Shown here in pieces: positions 31,986-41,019 of a DNA stretch of 43,599 nt. Both the position numbers and the translations under genes were made by a program. Positions within the stretch are counted from its first letter, which is position 1; every line of letters starts with the position of its first letter. The DNA comes from a bacterium HR35. Its GTDB lineage: Bacteria; Patescibacteriota; Minisyncoccia; UBA6257; HR35. The notes under the pieces were generated by a model. It was given only the letters and a program-made list of their open reading frames with translations, did no database searches and was not told the DNA's origin. Location of the stretch: contig BEIL01000005.1 in NCBI GenBank assembly GCA_002898235.1, positions 1-43,599 on the forward strand, given 5' to 3'.

Positions 31986-32588
31986 ATGATAAATAAAGCT
32001 ATAGCTTTTGATTTATATTATCCTCTAAGTTTTCTTTTTCTAATTTTAAGTTTTTTTTCATTTTTTTTAAATCAGGAAAAAAAGTTAAATTATTTAAAAT
32101 TTTTATTTCTTTTTTTAATTTTTATCTTTCTTCTTTATTCTTCTCTTTCCTCTTTGAATCTTTATTTTCTTTGGAAAAGTAATTCTTTATCAAAATATCT
32201 TCTGCCGCCTTATCAAAATTTTAGTTATTTTTTGGAGTATATACTTTTTACTTTTTATCGTGATTTTCTTTGGAGACTTTTGGGCTTTTTGCTTGTTCTT
32301 TCAGTTATTCAATTTATAATTTTTTTTCTTAAAAGGGATCCATTTTATGATGAAGAAAAATATTATATTTTTATTTCCTGTTTCTTTTTTTCTTTTCCTT
32401 ATAACTTCTTCTTTATTTTTCTTTCTTTTTTTATACTATTATTAATGGCAATTTTAAGTAAAATTTTTGAAAAGAAAGATAATTATTTATCTTTTAAAAA
32501 TTATTGGCTAATCTTATCTTTAATTTTATTAATCCTTGAGCCTTATTTATATAGCCGCTTTTTCATTTTAGTTCAATTTAAACCATGA
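31986..32588 (+). CDS. Polytopic membrane protein upstream of pilB, unknown
   Basis: 200 residues, extremely rich in Phe, Leu and Ile, with about five predicted membrane helices. It has no CxxC, GxGD or other catalytic signature, so it is not an obvious prepilin peptidase. It overlaps pilB by four bases and therefore is probably made with the pilus motor proteins; it may be an inner-membrane partner of the pilus machine. Not recognised. Confidence 0.65.
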   Translation: MINKAIAFDLYYPLSFLFLILSFFSFFLNQEKKLNYLKFLFLFLIFIFLLYSSLSSLNLYFLWKSNSLSKYLLPPYQNFSYFLEYILFTFYRDFLWRLLGFLLVLSVIQFIIFFLKRDPFYDEEKYYIFISCFFFSFPYNFFFIFLSFFILLLMAILSKIFEKKDNYLSFKNYWLILSLILLILEPYLYSRFFILVQFKP

Positions 32589-34291
32589 TTTTGCCTGAAG
32601 AAAAAATAAAACAGATTTTAATCAATAAAGGAATAATTGATGAAGAAATTTATCAACAAGCCAAAGAAGATTCCGCCAGGCTAGGTATTCCTTTTTACGA
32701 TGTTTTAATTCAAAGAAGACTTTTAGATCTTAATTATTTTTATGATTTATTAGCTGAAGAAATTAAAATCCCGAGAATTAGTTTAAAAAATTTAACTATT
32801 CCAACGTCAGTTCTAGCTTTAGTCCCTGAAAAATTAGCCTTTGAAAAAAAATTAATTCCCTTTGCCTTAGAAAATAATGTTTTAAAATTAGGAATGGTTA
32901 ATCCTCTTGATTTAGAAACAATTAAAATTGTTGAAGAAATTACCCATAAAAAGATTGAACCTTATTTAATTACACCCGAAGATTTAAGGATTGCTTTAGT
33001 TAATTATCAAAGATTTTATGCTGAGGACTATCAACGACGCTTTCAATCTGATATTAAAACTCTTTATACCGTTGGTTTAACCTCTGAAGAATCAATTGTC
33101 AGATTAGTTAATAATCTTATTGGTTATGCTTTTAGCTCTCGAGCTTCAGATATCCATATCGAACCATTAGAAAAGGAAATTTTAATTAGGTTTAGAATCG
33201 ATGGTATTTTAAGAGAGATAATGAGATTGCCTAAAGAATTTCTTGATCCAATAATTGCTCGAATTAAAGTTGTCTCCTCCTTGCAGCTTGATGAACACTT
33301 TCGTCCTCAAGATGGAAGATTTAAAACAAAAATTAGTGATTTTGAATTTGATATCCGAGTAGCTATTATGCCGACCCTTTATGGCGAAAAAGCTGTTTTG
33401 AGAATTCTTTCTGGAGCCGTTAAACCAACTTCTTTAGAGGAGTTGGGAATGTTATCCCCGGTTAAAGATCAGGTTTTAGAATCAATTAAGAAAACCTTTG
33501 GAATGATTTTAGTAACTGGTCCAACTGGTTCTGGTAAAACAACGACCCTTTATACCATCATTAATATTTTAAACAAACCAGAGGTAAATATTGTTACTAT
33601 TGAAGACCCGATTGAATACGCTATTCCTTATGTTAATCAAACCCAAGTTAATCCTAAAGTAGGTTTGAATTTTGCTGTCGGTTTAAGAGCTTTTCTTAGA
33701 CAAGACCCAGATATCATTATGGTAGGTGAGATTCGGGATTCAGAAACAGCCGATGTAGCAGTTCAAGCAGCCTTAACTGGTCACTTGGTTTTATCAACCC
33801 TTCATACCAATGATGCACCGACAACTATTCCTCGATTGATTGATCTAGGTATTCCTCATTATTTAGTAGCTGATAGCTTAACTTTAGTTTTGGCTCAAAG
33901 ATTAGTAAGAAAGATTTGTCCTGATTGCATTGTATCTGAAGAAATTTCTGAATTAAAAAAGAGAATAATCTTAGAACAACTTAAAGCCCTGGAACCGCCA
34001 TCAGAAGTTTTAGATAGTTATTTTCAAAAATTAGAAAAGGCTTATGTTTTTAGAGGTAAAGGTTGTCAAAGTTGTGGTTATACTGGCTATCGAGAAAGAA
34101 CAGGTATTTTTGAAGCAGTTTTAATTACTGAAGATTTAAGAGAACTCATTGCTTCAAAAGAATTTACTTTAGCAAAAATTAAAGAGATTATCAGAAGACA
34201 GGGTTATCGAACTATGTTTGAAGATGGTTTGGAAAAAGTTTTAACGGGTATAACTACTGTCGAAGAAGTTTTAAGAGTAATTAGAGAATAA
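32585..34291 (+). CDS. pilB: Type IV pilus assembly ATPase PilB
   Basis: Hexameric motor that drives pilus extension. N-terminal GspE-type domain (1-about 150), then the secretion ATPase core with Walker A GPTGSGKTTT, Asp box (IEDPIEY), Walker B region (QDPDIIMVGEIRD) and His box (HLVLSTLHTND). A zinc site is formed by CPDC and CQSC in the C-terminal part. 568 residues, typical of PilB/GspE. Its TAA overlaps the pilC ATG by one base. Confidence 0.95.
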   Translation: MILPEEKIKQILINKGIIDEEIYQQAKEDSARLGIPFYDVLIQRRLLDLNYFYDLLAEEIKIPRISLKNLTIPTSVLALVPEKLAFEKKLIPFALENNVLKLGMVNPLDLETIKIVEEITHKKIEPYLITPEDLRIALVNYQRFYAEDYQRRFQSDIKTLYTVGLTSEESIVRLVNNLIGYAFSSRASDIHIEPLEKEILIRFRIDGILREIMRLPKEFLDPIIARIKVVSSLQLDEHFRPQDGRFKTKISDFEFDIRVAIMPTLYGEKAVLRILSGAVKPTSLEELGMLSPVKDQVLESIKKTFGMILVTGPTGSGKTTTLYTIINILNKPEVNIVTIEDPIEYAIPYVNQTQVNPKVGLNFAVGLRAFLRQDPDIIMVGEIRDSETADVAVQAALTGHLVLSTLHTNDAPTTIPRLIDLGIPHYLVADSLTLVLAQRLVRKICPDCIVSEEISELKKRIILEQLKALEPPSEVLDSYFQKLEKAYVFRGKGCQSCGYTGYRERTGIFEAVLITEDLRELIASKEFTLAKIKEIIRRQGYRTMFEDGLEKVLTGITTVEEVLRVIRE

Positions 34292-35529
34292 TGAAAGTCT
34301 TTCGTTTCAAAGCTTACGATGAAAGAGGTAATTTGAGAACAGGCAATTTATTTTTATCTAGCCAAGAAGAATGTTTAGCTTTTCTTTTAAGAAATAACTT
34401 AACAGCAGTTGAAATTAAAGAAATTCCAGAAAATATTTTCTTGAAACTTTATTTGAAATTTTTCTTTAGGATTTCTTTGTCTCAAAAAATTTTCTTAGCT
34501 CGAAATTTTTATTTAATTTTGAAATCTGGTTTAGATTTAAATCAAGGTTTAAGGCTTTTAATGAGGGAAACAAAAGGAAGTCTTAATGATTTTCTCTTAT
34601 ATTTAAGTTATAATTTGCAACGAGGTGAACCGCTCTATAAAATTTTTGCTTCTTTTCCTCACATCTTTTCAGAAGTTGAAGTAGAAACAATTAGAGCTGG
34701 AGAAGTTTCGGGTAATCTAGCTGAAAATTTTCTTCGCTGGGTAGAAAATTTGGAAAAAAAAAGAGAAATAAGATCCGAAATTATCGGTAATCTTATTTAT
34801 CCAGCAATTGTTTTAGTTATGTCTTTGGGTGTTATTTTTCTTCTGATAACTTTTGTTATGCCTAAAATTGGAATTCTTATAAGAGAGTTATCTAAAAATC
34901 CACCATTTTTAACTAGGTTTTTGCTTTTTCTTTCTGACTTTACTAATCAACATCTTACTTTAATAATAACTTCTTTCCTTTTAATCATTTTTATTTTAGT
35001 TCTCCTTTTTTCTTTAAAAAGAACCAGAAGAATTTTAACTCTTCTTCTTTTTAGATTGCCTCTTTTTTCTAAAGTTTATTTATATTTAGCTTTAAGTGAT
35101 TTTCTTTTTATTTTAGGATCACTTTTAAAAGCAGGCATTTCTTTGCCTCAAGCTTTAAGATTAAGTTACCGAACTATTAATTATCCTGGAATGAAAGAAG
35201 CTATTTTAAATGTTGAAAAGAAAATTGTTGCTGGTAAAAGATTTGGCGAAGCACTTTTAGAAGAAAAATATTTTCCACCTATTTTAGCAAATATTTTAGG
35301 AGTTGCCTCAGAAACAGGTAATTTAGAAGAAACCTTAAAAATAATGGAAACTTATTATCGACAAGAATTTCGAAATTTAGTTAATAATTTCTTGACTCTT
35401 CTTCAACCAATGCTTCTTATCTTTGTTGGCCTAGTCGTTGGTTTTGTAGCTATTGCTGTTTTGGTTCCTATCTATCAACAAATCTCAATTCAACTTCAAT
35501 CACCTGGTGGAACTCCTGGTGGTTTTTAA
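34291..35529 (+). CDS. pilC: Type IV pilus inner-membrane platform protein PilC
   Basis: Anchors the motor and the pilus base in the membrane. Two repeats of the T2SF domain, each with a family start (KIFLARNFYLILKSGLDLNQGL; and the second at SDFLFILGSLLKAGISLPQAL), and three membrane helices near residues 170, 225 and 375. The VETIRAGEVSGNLAENF and GVASETGNLEETL motifs are present in their respective repeats. 412 residues, normal. Last gene of the pilus run; lysS follows under its own promoter. Confidence 0.94.
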   Translation: MKVFRFKAYDERGNLRTGNLFLSSQEECLAFLLRNNLTAVEIKEIPENIFLKLYLKFFFRISLSQKIFLARNFYLILKSGLDLNQGLRLLMRETKGSLNDFLLYLSYNLQRGEPLYKIFASFPHIFSEVEVETIRAGEVSGNLAENFLRWVENLEKKREIRSEIIGNLIYPAIVLVMSLGVIFLLITFVMPKIGILIRELSKNPPFLTRFLLFLSDFTNQHLTLIITSFLLIIFILVLLFSLKRTRRILTLLLFRLPLFSKVYLYLALSDFLFILGSLLKAGISLPQALRLSYRTINYPGMKEAILNVEKKIVAGKRFGEALLEEKYFPPILANILGVASETGNLEETLKIMETYYRQEFRNLVNNFLTLLQPMLLIFVGLVVGFVAIAVLVPIYQQISIQLQSPGGTPGGF

Positions 35530-35547
35530 ATTTTCTTAAAAAAATTT

Positions 35548-35556
35548 TGTTATAAT
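35548..35556 (+). promoter_or_regulatory. Extended -10 promoter of lysS-alaS
   Basis: TGTTATAAT, eight bases before the lysS ATG at 35565. A leaderless transcript is predicted. No clear -35 box. Confidence 0.65.
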
Positions 35557-35564
35557 TTTAAAAA

Positions 35565-37025
35565 ATGGATAAATTGGAAAAACTTAAACTTATTAAAGAA
35601 AAATATAAAATTGATCCTTATCCAGCTGATTCTCCTTCTCGAAAAGAAATAAAAGAGGTTATTGACAATTTTAAAGCTTATTTCAAAAACAAAAAGAAAT
35701 TTTGGCTTGTTGGAAGAATTATGGCGATTAGAGATCACGGTAAGATTATTTTTCTTGATCTTAAAGATTTTACTGGCAGAATTCAAATTATTTTAAAAAA
35801 AGAAGAAACAAAAGACTTTTCTATTTTTCAAGATATTGCTGATATAGGCGATTTTTTTGGCTTTTATGGTTCAGTCTTTTTGCCGGTTACTAAGGAAAAA
35901 AGTTTTTTAGCTCAAAAATGGATTTTGCTTTCTAAATCAATTAAAAATTTTCCTCGGGAATATTATAAAGTAAGAGATGAAGAGCTTTTAGTTAGACATC
36001 CTTATTTGAAGACTATTTTTTACGATGATGAGCGATTAACTTTTTATTATCGTTTTCGTTTATTAGAAGAATTAAGAAAAATTTTGTGGCAAGAGGGTTT
36101 TATTGAAGTCGAAACTCCAATTTTGCAAACTCATTACGGCGGAGCTTTAGCTCGTCCTTTTATTACCTATCTTGAAGCTTTAAAAGAAAAACTTTATTTA
36201 AGAATAGCTCCTGAACTTTATCTAAAAAAAATGATTGTTGGTGGTTTTGAAAAAATTTTTGAAATTGGTAAAAACTTCCGCAACGAAGGTATTGACCGAG
36301 AACATAATCCTGAATTTACTATGATTGAACTTTATTGGGCTTATCAAAATCGCGAAGGTTTAATGAAATTTACTCAAAAAATTATTCAAGAATTAGTCAG
36401 AAGATATAATAAATTAAGAAAAAAGAAAGGCCTGGTAATTGAGTTTCAGGGGAAAAAAGTTAATTTAGCTGGCAATTGGCAAGTCCTTAAATATACCGAA
36501 GTTATTAAACAAGCTACTGGGTTAGATTACTTTCAAAGCTCCTTAGATGATTTTCTAAAAATTGCTAAGAAAGAAAAAATTGAATTTAATCCTAAGATAA
36601 TTAATAAGGGGAAAATAGTTGATGAAATTTTTAAAAAATTGATTAGACCTAAACTTTGGGAACCAACATTTTTAATTGATCATCCTAAAGAAATTTCTCC
36701 CTTAGCTAAATCTCATCCTCAAAATCCAGAACTTACTTTAAGATTTCAACTTTATTTATGTGGTTTTGAGATAGCTAATGCTTTTGGCGAGCTAAATGAC
36801 CCAGTAGATCAAAAAGAAAGATTTCTCGCTGAAGCTGAAGAATTAAAGAAAGGTAATTTAGAAGCTCATCCCTTTGATGAAACTTTTATTACAGCTTTAG
36901 AATACGGAATGCCACCAACTGCTGGTTTAGGTATTGGTTTAGATAGACTTTTTACTATTTTACTTAATAAATCAACAATTAAAGAAGTCATTTATTTTCC
37001 TTTCGTTAAAAAAGAAAATGATTAA
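35565..37025 (+). CDS. lysS: Lysyl-tRNA synthetase, class II
   Basis: Charges tRNA-Lys. N-terminal OB-fold anticodon-binding domain (about 50-145), then the class II catalytic core: motif 1 near FIEVETPILQT, motif 2 FRNEGIDREHNPEFTMIELY and motif 3 GLGIGLDRL. 486 residues, standard. Its end overlaps alaS by eight bases. Identification is firm. Confidence 0.96.
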   Translation: MDKLEKLKLIKEKYKIDPYPADSPSRKEIKEVIDNFKAYFKNKKKFWLVGRIMAIRDHGKIIFLDLKDFTGRIQIILKKEETKDFSIFQDIADIGDFFGFYGSVFLPVTKEKSFLAQKWILLSKSIKNFPREYYKVRDEELLVRHPYLKTIFYDDERLTFYYRFRLLEELRKILWQEGFIEVETPILQTHYGGALARPFITYLEALKEKLYLRIAPELYLKKMIVGGFEKIFEIGKNFRNEGIDREHNPEFTMIELYWAYQNREGLMKFTQKIIQELVRRYNKLRKKKGLVIEFQGKKVNLAGNWQVLKYTEVIKQATGLDYFQSSLDDFLKIAKKEKIEFNPKIINKGKIVDEIFKKLIRPKLWEPTFLIDHPKEISPLAKSHPQNPELTLRFQLYLCGFEIANAFGELNDPVDQKERFLAEAEELKKGNLEAHPFDETFITALEYGMPPTAGLGIGLDRLFTILLNKSTIKEVIYFPFVKKEND

Positions 37026-38295
37026 ATCAGAAGAAATTAGAGAATTGTTTTTGAATTTTTTTAAAAAGAGAGGTCATACAATTGTTAATTCTTCTTCTTT
37101 GATTCCTGTCGATGATCCTTCGGTTCTTTTGACAACTGCTGGAATGCAACAATTTAAAAAATATTATACTCGAGAAAAAGACCCCCTTAAAGATTTTGGC
37201 AGCCAAAGAACTGCTTCTATCCAAAAATGTTTTCGAACAACTGATATTGATGAAGTTGGCGACGAAAGACATCTAACTTTTTTTGAAATGTTAGGTAATT
37301 TTTCTTTTGGACCAGTAATAAACGATGATCCTCTTGACTTTGGAAATGGCGGTTACTTTAAAAAAGCAGCCATTTATTGGGCTCATGAATTTTTAACTAA
37401 AGAATTAGGTTTAAAAATTGATTACACTACAATTTTTGGTGGAGAAAAGAATGTTCCTTTAGACGAAGATTCATTAAAAATTTGGCAAGAAATAGGAATT
37501 AATAAAATTGAAAAAAGAGGTAGGGAAGATAATTTTTGGGGTCCAACTGGTGATGAAGGACCTTGCGGTCCAACAACCGAAATTTATCTTGAGGGCATCG
37601 AAGTTTGGAATTTAGTTTTTAATGAGTATTATCAAGACAAAAATGGTAATTTAAAAAAATTAGAATTCCCAGGAGTTGATACTGGAATGGGCTTCGAAAG
37701 ATTAATGAAAGTTCTCCAAAAAACAGAAACTATTTTTGAAACTGACCTTTTTGAACCTTTAAGAGAGATTTTAGATAATTTTTCCGGTGAGATAAGGAGA
37801 AAAAGAATTATTATGGATCATCTTCGGGGAAGCGTTTTTTTAATTGCTGACGGACTTTTTCCCAGTAATTTAGAAAGAGGCTATATTTTAAGAAGGATTT
37901 TAAGAAGGCTACTTCTTCATTTAAGATTTTTAGAAATTAATTTCGATGTTTTAGAAAAAATGATTAAGGCGATAATAGAAAAATATAAAGCTTTTTATCC
38001 AGAGCTTGATAATTTTGATAAAATAAAAAAGGTTATTTTCGATGAACTTCAAGTTTTTAACGAAACTCTTAATAAAGGCTTAAGAGAATTTAATAAAATA
38101 ATAAAAGGTAATGAATCTGAAGAAGCCTTAGGAGAAAAAGTTTTTTATCTTTATACTTCTTATGGCCTTCCCGTCGAAATTTCTAAGGAACTTTTAAGAG
38201 AACAAGAAATTAATTTTAGTCAAAAAGCCGAAGAAGTTTTTAAACAGCTTTTTGAGAAACATCGTCTTATTTCCAAAAAAGAAGAAAATGGCTAG
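37018..38295 (+). CDS. alaS: Minimal alanyl-tRNA synthetase (no editing or C-Ala domain)
   Basis: Charges tRNA-Ala. Catalytic domain about 1-245 with motif 2 stretch CFRTTDIDEVGDERHLTFFE (71-90), GPTGDEGPCGPTTE (175-188) and motif 3 GMGFERL; then the tRNA-recognition domain (about 260-425, LERGYILRRILRR). The protein stops at 425 residues, near the limit of the functional N461 fragment of the Escherichia coli enzyme, while full-length enzymes are about 870. The editing domain (HxxxH...CxxxH zinc site) and the C-Ala domain are absent. The next gene overlaps and is unrelated, so this is not a frameshift. No free AlaX editing protein is seen in the window. Confidence 0.95.
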   Translation: MIKSEEIRELFLNFFKKRGHTIVNSSSLIPVDDPSVLLTTAGMQQFKKYYTREKDPLKDFGSQRTASIQKCFRTTDIDEVGDERHLTFFEMLGNFSFGPVINDDPLDFGNGGYFKKAAIYWAHEFLTKELGLKIDYTTIFGGEKNVPLDEDSLKIWQEIGINKIEKRGREDNFWGPTGDEGPCGPTTEIYLEGIEVWNLVFNEYYQDKNGNLKKLEFPGVDTGMGFERLMKVLQKTETIFETDLFEPLREILDNFSGEIRRKRIIMDHLRGSVFLIADGLFPSNLERGYILRRILRRLLLHLRFLEINFDVLEKMIKAIIEKYKAFYPELDNFDKIKKVIFDELQVFNETLNKGLREFNKIIKGNESEEALGEKVFYLYTSYGLPVEISKELLREQEINFSQKAEEVFKQLFEKHRLISKKEENG

Positions 38296-39871
38296 GTCAA
38301 AAAGTTATATCTATTTAGAAGGTAAAGAAGAATTAGGAGATATAATTTTTCTTGTTTGTCAAAAAACAATTGATAAAGAAATAGTTTTAGTAGTACCTGT
38401 TGGTTTTCGAGTTTTTAAAAATCTTCATAATTTAGAGGTTTTAAAAAAGGAAATTATTAGCTGTAATAAAAAAGTTTATATTGACTCAAGCGATCAAGAA
38501 ATCTTAAAGCTTTGTCAAGAAGTTGGTTTAGAAATTTTTCTTGAAACTTTTAGCGAAGAAGAGAAAAAAATTTTTGACATTAAGCCACCCCAAAAAGTTA
38601 AAGCTCCTCTTCAAGAAAAAACCTTGCCTCCTAAAGAAGAACTCCCTGTTTCTCAAATAAGAAAAGAAAAAAGAAAAACATTTTTTTCTAATTTTAATTT
38701 ATTGGTTAAGCTCAAAAAAGCTTTAATATTTCTTTTTTTAATATTTCTTTTTTATTTCAGTTTAAATTTAATCTTGGGTTTTATTCAAACAAAAGCTAAT
38801 TTAAGGATTGTTCTTGATAAAAGCGAAATTGATCTTAATGAAATTATTACTCTTAAAGAAAGTGCTGTTCAATTAGATTCTCAAAATAAAATTCTACCAG
38901 CTCAAAGAGTAAAAATTGAAAAAAATCTTTCTGAAGTGATTGAACCTAGTGGTCGAGAAACAGATGAATTTTTACCTAATTTAAAAGTTTTTATCTATAA
39001 TAAATTACCTTATGCTTATCCTTTAGTTGAAGGTACCCGTCTTGGTTTTCAAGATAATGTTTTTAAAACAATTAAAAGAATAAATTTAGAAGCTGGCAGT
39101 GAAGAAAAACCATCGCAAACTTTAGTCGAAGCCTTCCCTTTTGATTTAAAGGACAAAAATCTTTTTTTAGCTAAAGGAACCAAACTTTCAATTTTAGCTC
39201 TTGAAGGAAAAAAAATAGATGAAAATAAACTCTGGTCTGATTATCTTTATGCTGAAGTGGCTGAAGATTACAAACCTCAAGAATCTCAAAATCAAGTTAA
39301 GGTTGTTACTCAAGAAGATTTAACTAATCTTCGTCTCAAACTTGAAGATAAAATTAAAAAGGAACTTCAAGGAGAGCTTCTTCTTAAATACCCAACAAGT
39401 TATGTAATTTATGATGATGTTTTAGTTAGTTCTAAAATCACTAGTATTTCTAATAATGTTGGTGAAAAAACTGATAAACTTTCTGGTTTAATTGAAGGAA
39501 AAATAGAAACTTATATCATTAATCGAAATGAATTGGAAAAACTGATGAAGGAAATAGTTTTTAATAATCTAAAAGAAAATCAAAATCAATTTTTACTTGA
39601 AAAACTTACAATTAACTCTATCAGTCTCCTTGATTATGATTTTAAGCAGGGAACTATGAGAATCAGTGTTAAGGGTAAAGCTATTCTTTATCCCAATTTA
39701 AGTTCAGAGATTTTAAAGAATTTGTTTAAGGGGGTTAAAATTGATGAGGTTGAAAAAATAGTTAAGGAAAAAAATCTTAAGGGGATTAAATCAATTTATA
39801 TTAAGATTTGGCCTAATTGGCGAGACAGATTACCAACTGATCCTCAAAGAATAGAGATAAATTTCGAATAA
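38288..39871 (+). CDS. Two-domain membrane protein of candidate-phyla type, unknown function
   Basis: ATG at 38288 (MARSKSYIYL) is preferred over the frame from 38252, which would overlap alaS more. Residues 1-about 85 look like a compact alpha/beta domain (ELGDIIFLVCQK...EIVLVVPVGFRVF...LEVLKKEI), then a Pro/Lys/Glu-rich linker, one membrane helix at about 143-165, and a large extracytoplasmic domain of beta character, containing TRLGFQDNVFKTIK and FLAKGTKLSIL. It resembles proteins I recall from Parcubacteria annotated as hypothetical or baseplate-J-like; role unknown. 527 residues; overlaps alaS by eight bases. Confidence 0.7.
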   Translation: MARSKSYIYLEGKEELGDIIFLVCQKTIDKEIVLVVPVGFRVFKNLHNLEVLKKEIISCNKKVYIDSSDQEILKLCQEVGLEIFLETFSEEEKKIFDIKPPQKVKAPLQEKTLPPKEELPVSQIRKEKRKTFFSNFNLLVKLKKALIFLFLIFLFYFSLNLILGFIQTKANLRIVLDKSEIDLNEIITLKESAVQLDSQNKILPAQRVKIEKNLSEVIEPSGRETDEFLPNLKVFIYNKLPYAYPLVEGTRLGFQDNVFKTIKRINLEAGSEEKPSQTLVEAFPFDLKDKNLFLAKGTKLSILALEGKKIDENKLWSDYLYAEVAEDYKPQESQNQVKVVTQEDLTNLRLKLEDKIKKELQGELLLKYPTSYVIYDDVLVSSKITSISNNVGEKTDKLSGLIEGKIETYIINRNELEKLMKEIVFNNLKENQNQFLLEKLTINSISLLDYDFKQGTMRISVKGKAILYPNLSSEILKNLFKGVKIDEVEKIVKEKNLKGIKSIYIKIWPNWRDRLPTDPQRIEINFE

Positions 39872-39877
39872 AAATTG

Positions 39878-39886
39878 TGGTAAAAT
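39878..39886 (+). promoter_or_regulatory. Putative extended -10 promoter of khpA-trmD
   Basis: TGGTAAAAT, about 50 bases before the khpA ATG. The leader contains no clear Shine-Dalgarno sequence. Confidence 0.45.
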
Positions 39887-39937
39887 TTAAATTACTTTTA
39901 GATTGGTCGAATTAAAATAAGAAAGTTAAGAAAGAAA

Positions 39938-40264
39938 ATGAGCGAGACGCCTGTTTATCAAAAAATTCTTGAGGATATTATTAAATCTTTAGTTAATCAT
40001 CCAGAAGAAGTTAAAATTACTCGTCGAATAGATGAAATGGGAGTCCTTTTAAGTATTAAACTTCATCCCCAAGATATGGCTTTAGTTATTGGTCGGAAAG
40101 GTGATCACATTAATGCTCTTAAAAAAATCATTAAAGCTATTGGTAAAAAACATCACGCCCGAGTTAATATTAAAGTTGAAGAACCAACACCCTTAGAGAA
40201 AGAAGCTACTCTTCTTAAAAGTGAAGAAATAATCAAGGAATTAAAAGAAGAGACTCAAGCTTAA
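39938..40264 (+). CDS. khpA: KH-domain RNA-binding protein KhpA-like
   Basis: Small RNA-binding protein; relatives bind many RNAs and influence cell division and ribosome maturation. One KH domain with the GRKGDHINALKKIIKAIG loop (GxxG variant GRKGDH) near residue 50. The first 40 residues and the charged C-terminal tail complete the 108 residues, a bit longer than the 75-90 of KhpA. It is followed by trmD with a one-base TAATG overlap; in many bacteria this gene lies between rpsP and trmD. Confidence 0.85.
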   Translation: MSETPVYQKILEDIIKSLVNHPEEVKITRRIDEMGVLLSIKLHPQDMALVIGRKGDHINALKKIIKAIGKKHHARVNIKVEEPTPLEKEATLLKSEEIIKELKEETQA

Positions 40265-40920
40265 TGCGTTTCGATATTATTACTCTTTTTCCTGAAGCTT
40301 TTTCTTATTTATCTACTTCTTTACTCAAAAGAGCTCAAGAGAAGGGAATAATTCAAATAAAATTCTGGAATCCTCGTGATTTTACTTTTGATAAGCATAA
40401 AACTGTTGATGACCGTCCTTATGGTGGTGGTCCGGGAATGGTTTTAAAATTTGAACCAATTTATTTGGCTCTTGAAAAAGCTAAAAAGGATTATCAAACA
40501 AAAAAAAGAAAAATTATTTTAACTCATCCAGCTGGGAAAATTTTTGACCAAAAGTTAGCTTGCAGACTTTCTCAAGAAAAACAACTAATTATTATTTGTG
40601 GCCATTATGAAGGAATTGATGCTCGAATTGAAAAATTTGTTGATTTAAAAATTTCTTTAGGTAAATTTATGCTCTCTGGTGGAGAAATTCCAGCAATGGC
40701 TATTATTGATGCTGTTTGTCGATTTTTGGCTGGATTTTTGCATAATCCTCTTTCTCAAGAAGAAAAAAGATTTGGAAGTTTATATTCTCTACCTGTTTAC
40801 ACTCGACCAGAGAAAATAAAAATTAAAAATAAAATTTTAAAAGTTCCTAAAGTTTTACTTTCAGGTAATCATAAATTAATTGAAGAATGGAGAAAGAAAC
40901 ATCTAAAAAAAATTCTTTAA
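40264..40920 (+). CDS. trmD: tRNA (guanine-37-N1) methyltransferase
   Basis: Methylates G37 beside the anticodon to prevent frameshifts. SPOUT fold with knot motifs: DDRPYGGGPGMV, IICGHYEGIDARI and LSGGEIPAMAIIDAV. 218 residues, slightly shorter than the 240-250 of common TrmD, with a short C-terminal domain ending in a poly-basic stretch. It is followed directly by two tRNA genes. Confidence 0.95.
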   Translation: MRFDIITLFPEAFSYLSTSLLKRAQEKGIIQIKFWNPRDFTFDKHKTVDDRPYGGGPGMVLKFEPIYLALEKAKKDYQTKKRKIILTHPAGKIFDQKLACRLSQEKQLIIICGHYEGIDARIEKFVDLKISLGKFMLSGGEIPAMAIIDAVCRFLAGFLHNPLSQEEKRFGSLYSLPVYTRPEKIKIKNKILKVPKVLLSGNHKLIEEWRKKHLKKIL

Positions 40921-40929
40921 TGGTATAAT
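40921..40929 (+). promoter_or_regulatory. Extended -10 promoter of the tRNA-Met/tRNA-Arg pair
   Basis: TGGTATAAT at 40921-40929, with a second overlapping TATAAT at 40929-40934. The mature tRNA begins at 40944. It starts right after the trmD stop codon. Confidence 0.6.
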
Positions 40930-40943
40930 ATAATTTAAAAAGA

Positions 40944-41016
40944 GCCGCGGTAGCTCAGTGGTTAGAGCGGGCGTCTCATAAGCGCCAGGTCGTGGGTTCG
41001 ACTCCCACCCGCGGCA
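40944..41016 (+). tRNA. tRNA with CAT anticodon (elongator Met or Ile2)
   Basis: Acceptor GCCGCGG/CCGCGGC, D-stem GCTC/GAGC, anticodon stem GGCGT/GCGCC enclosing CTCATAA (anticodon CAT), T-arm GTGGG/CCCAC around TTCGACT, discriminator A. The first pair is G:C, so it is not the initiator, which has a C1 mismatch. Whether it is elongator Met or the lysidine-modified Ile2 cannot be decided by eye. CCA is not encoded. Confidence 0.95.
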
Positions 41017-41019
41017 AAA

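Noticed and set aside
38252-38287. Longer start for the membrane protein after alaS
   Set aside because: The 12 extra residues lie in the alaS coding region in another frame; ATG at 38288 gives an eight-base overlap and a more natural N-terminus.
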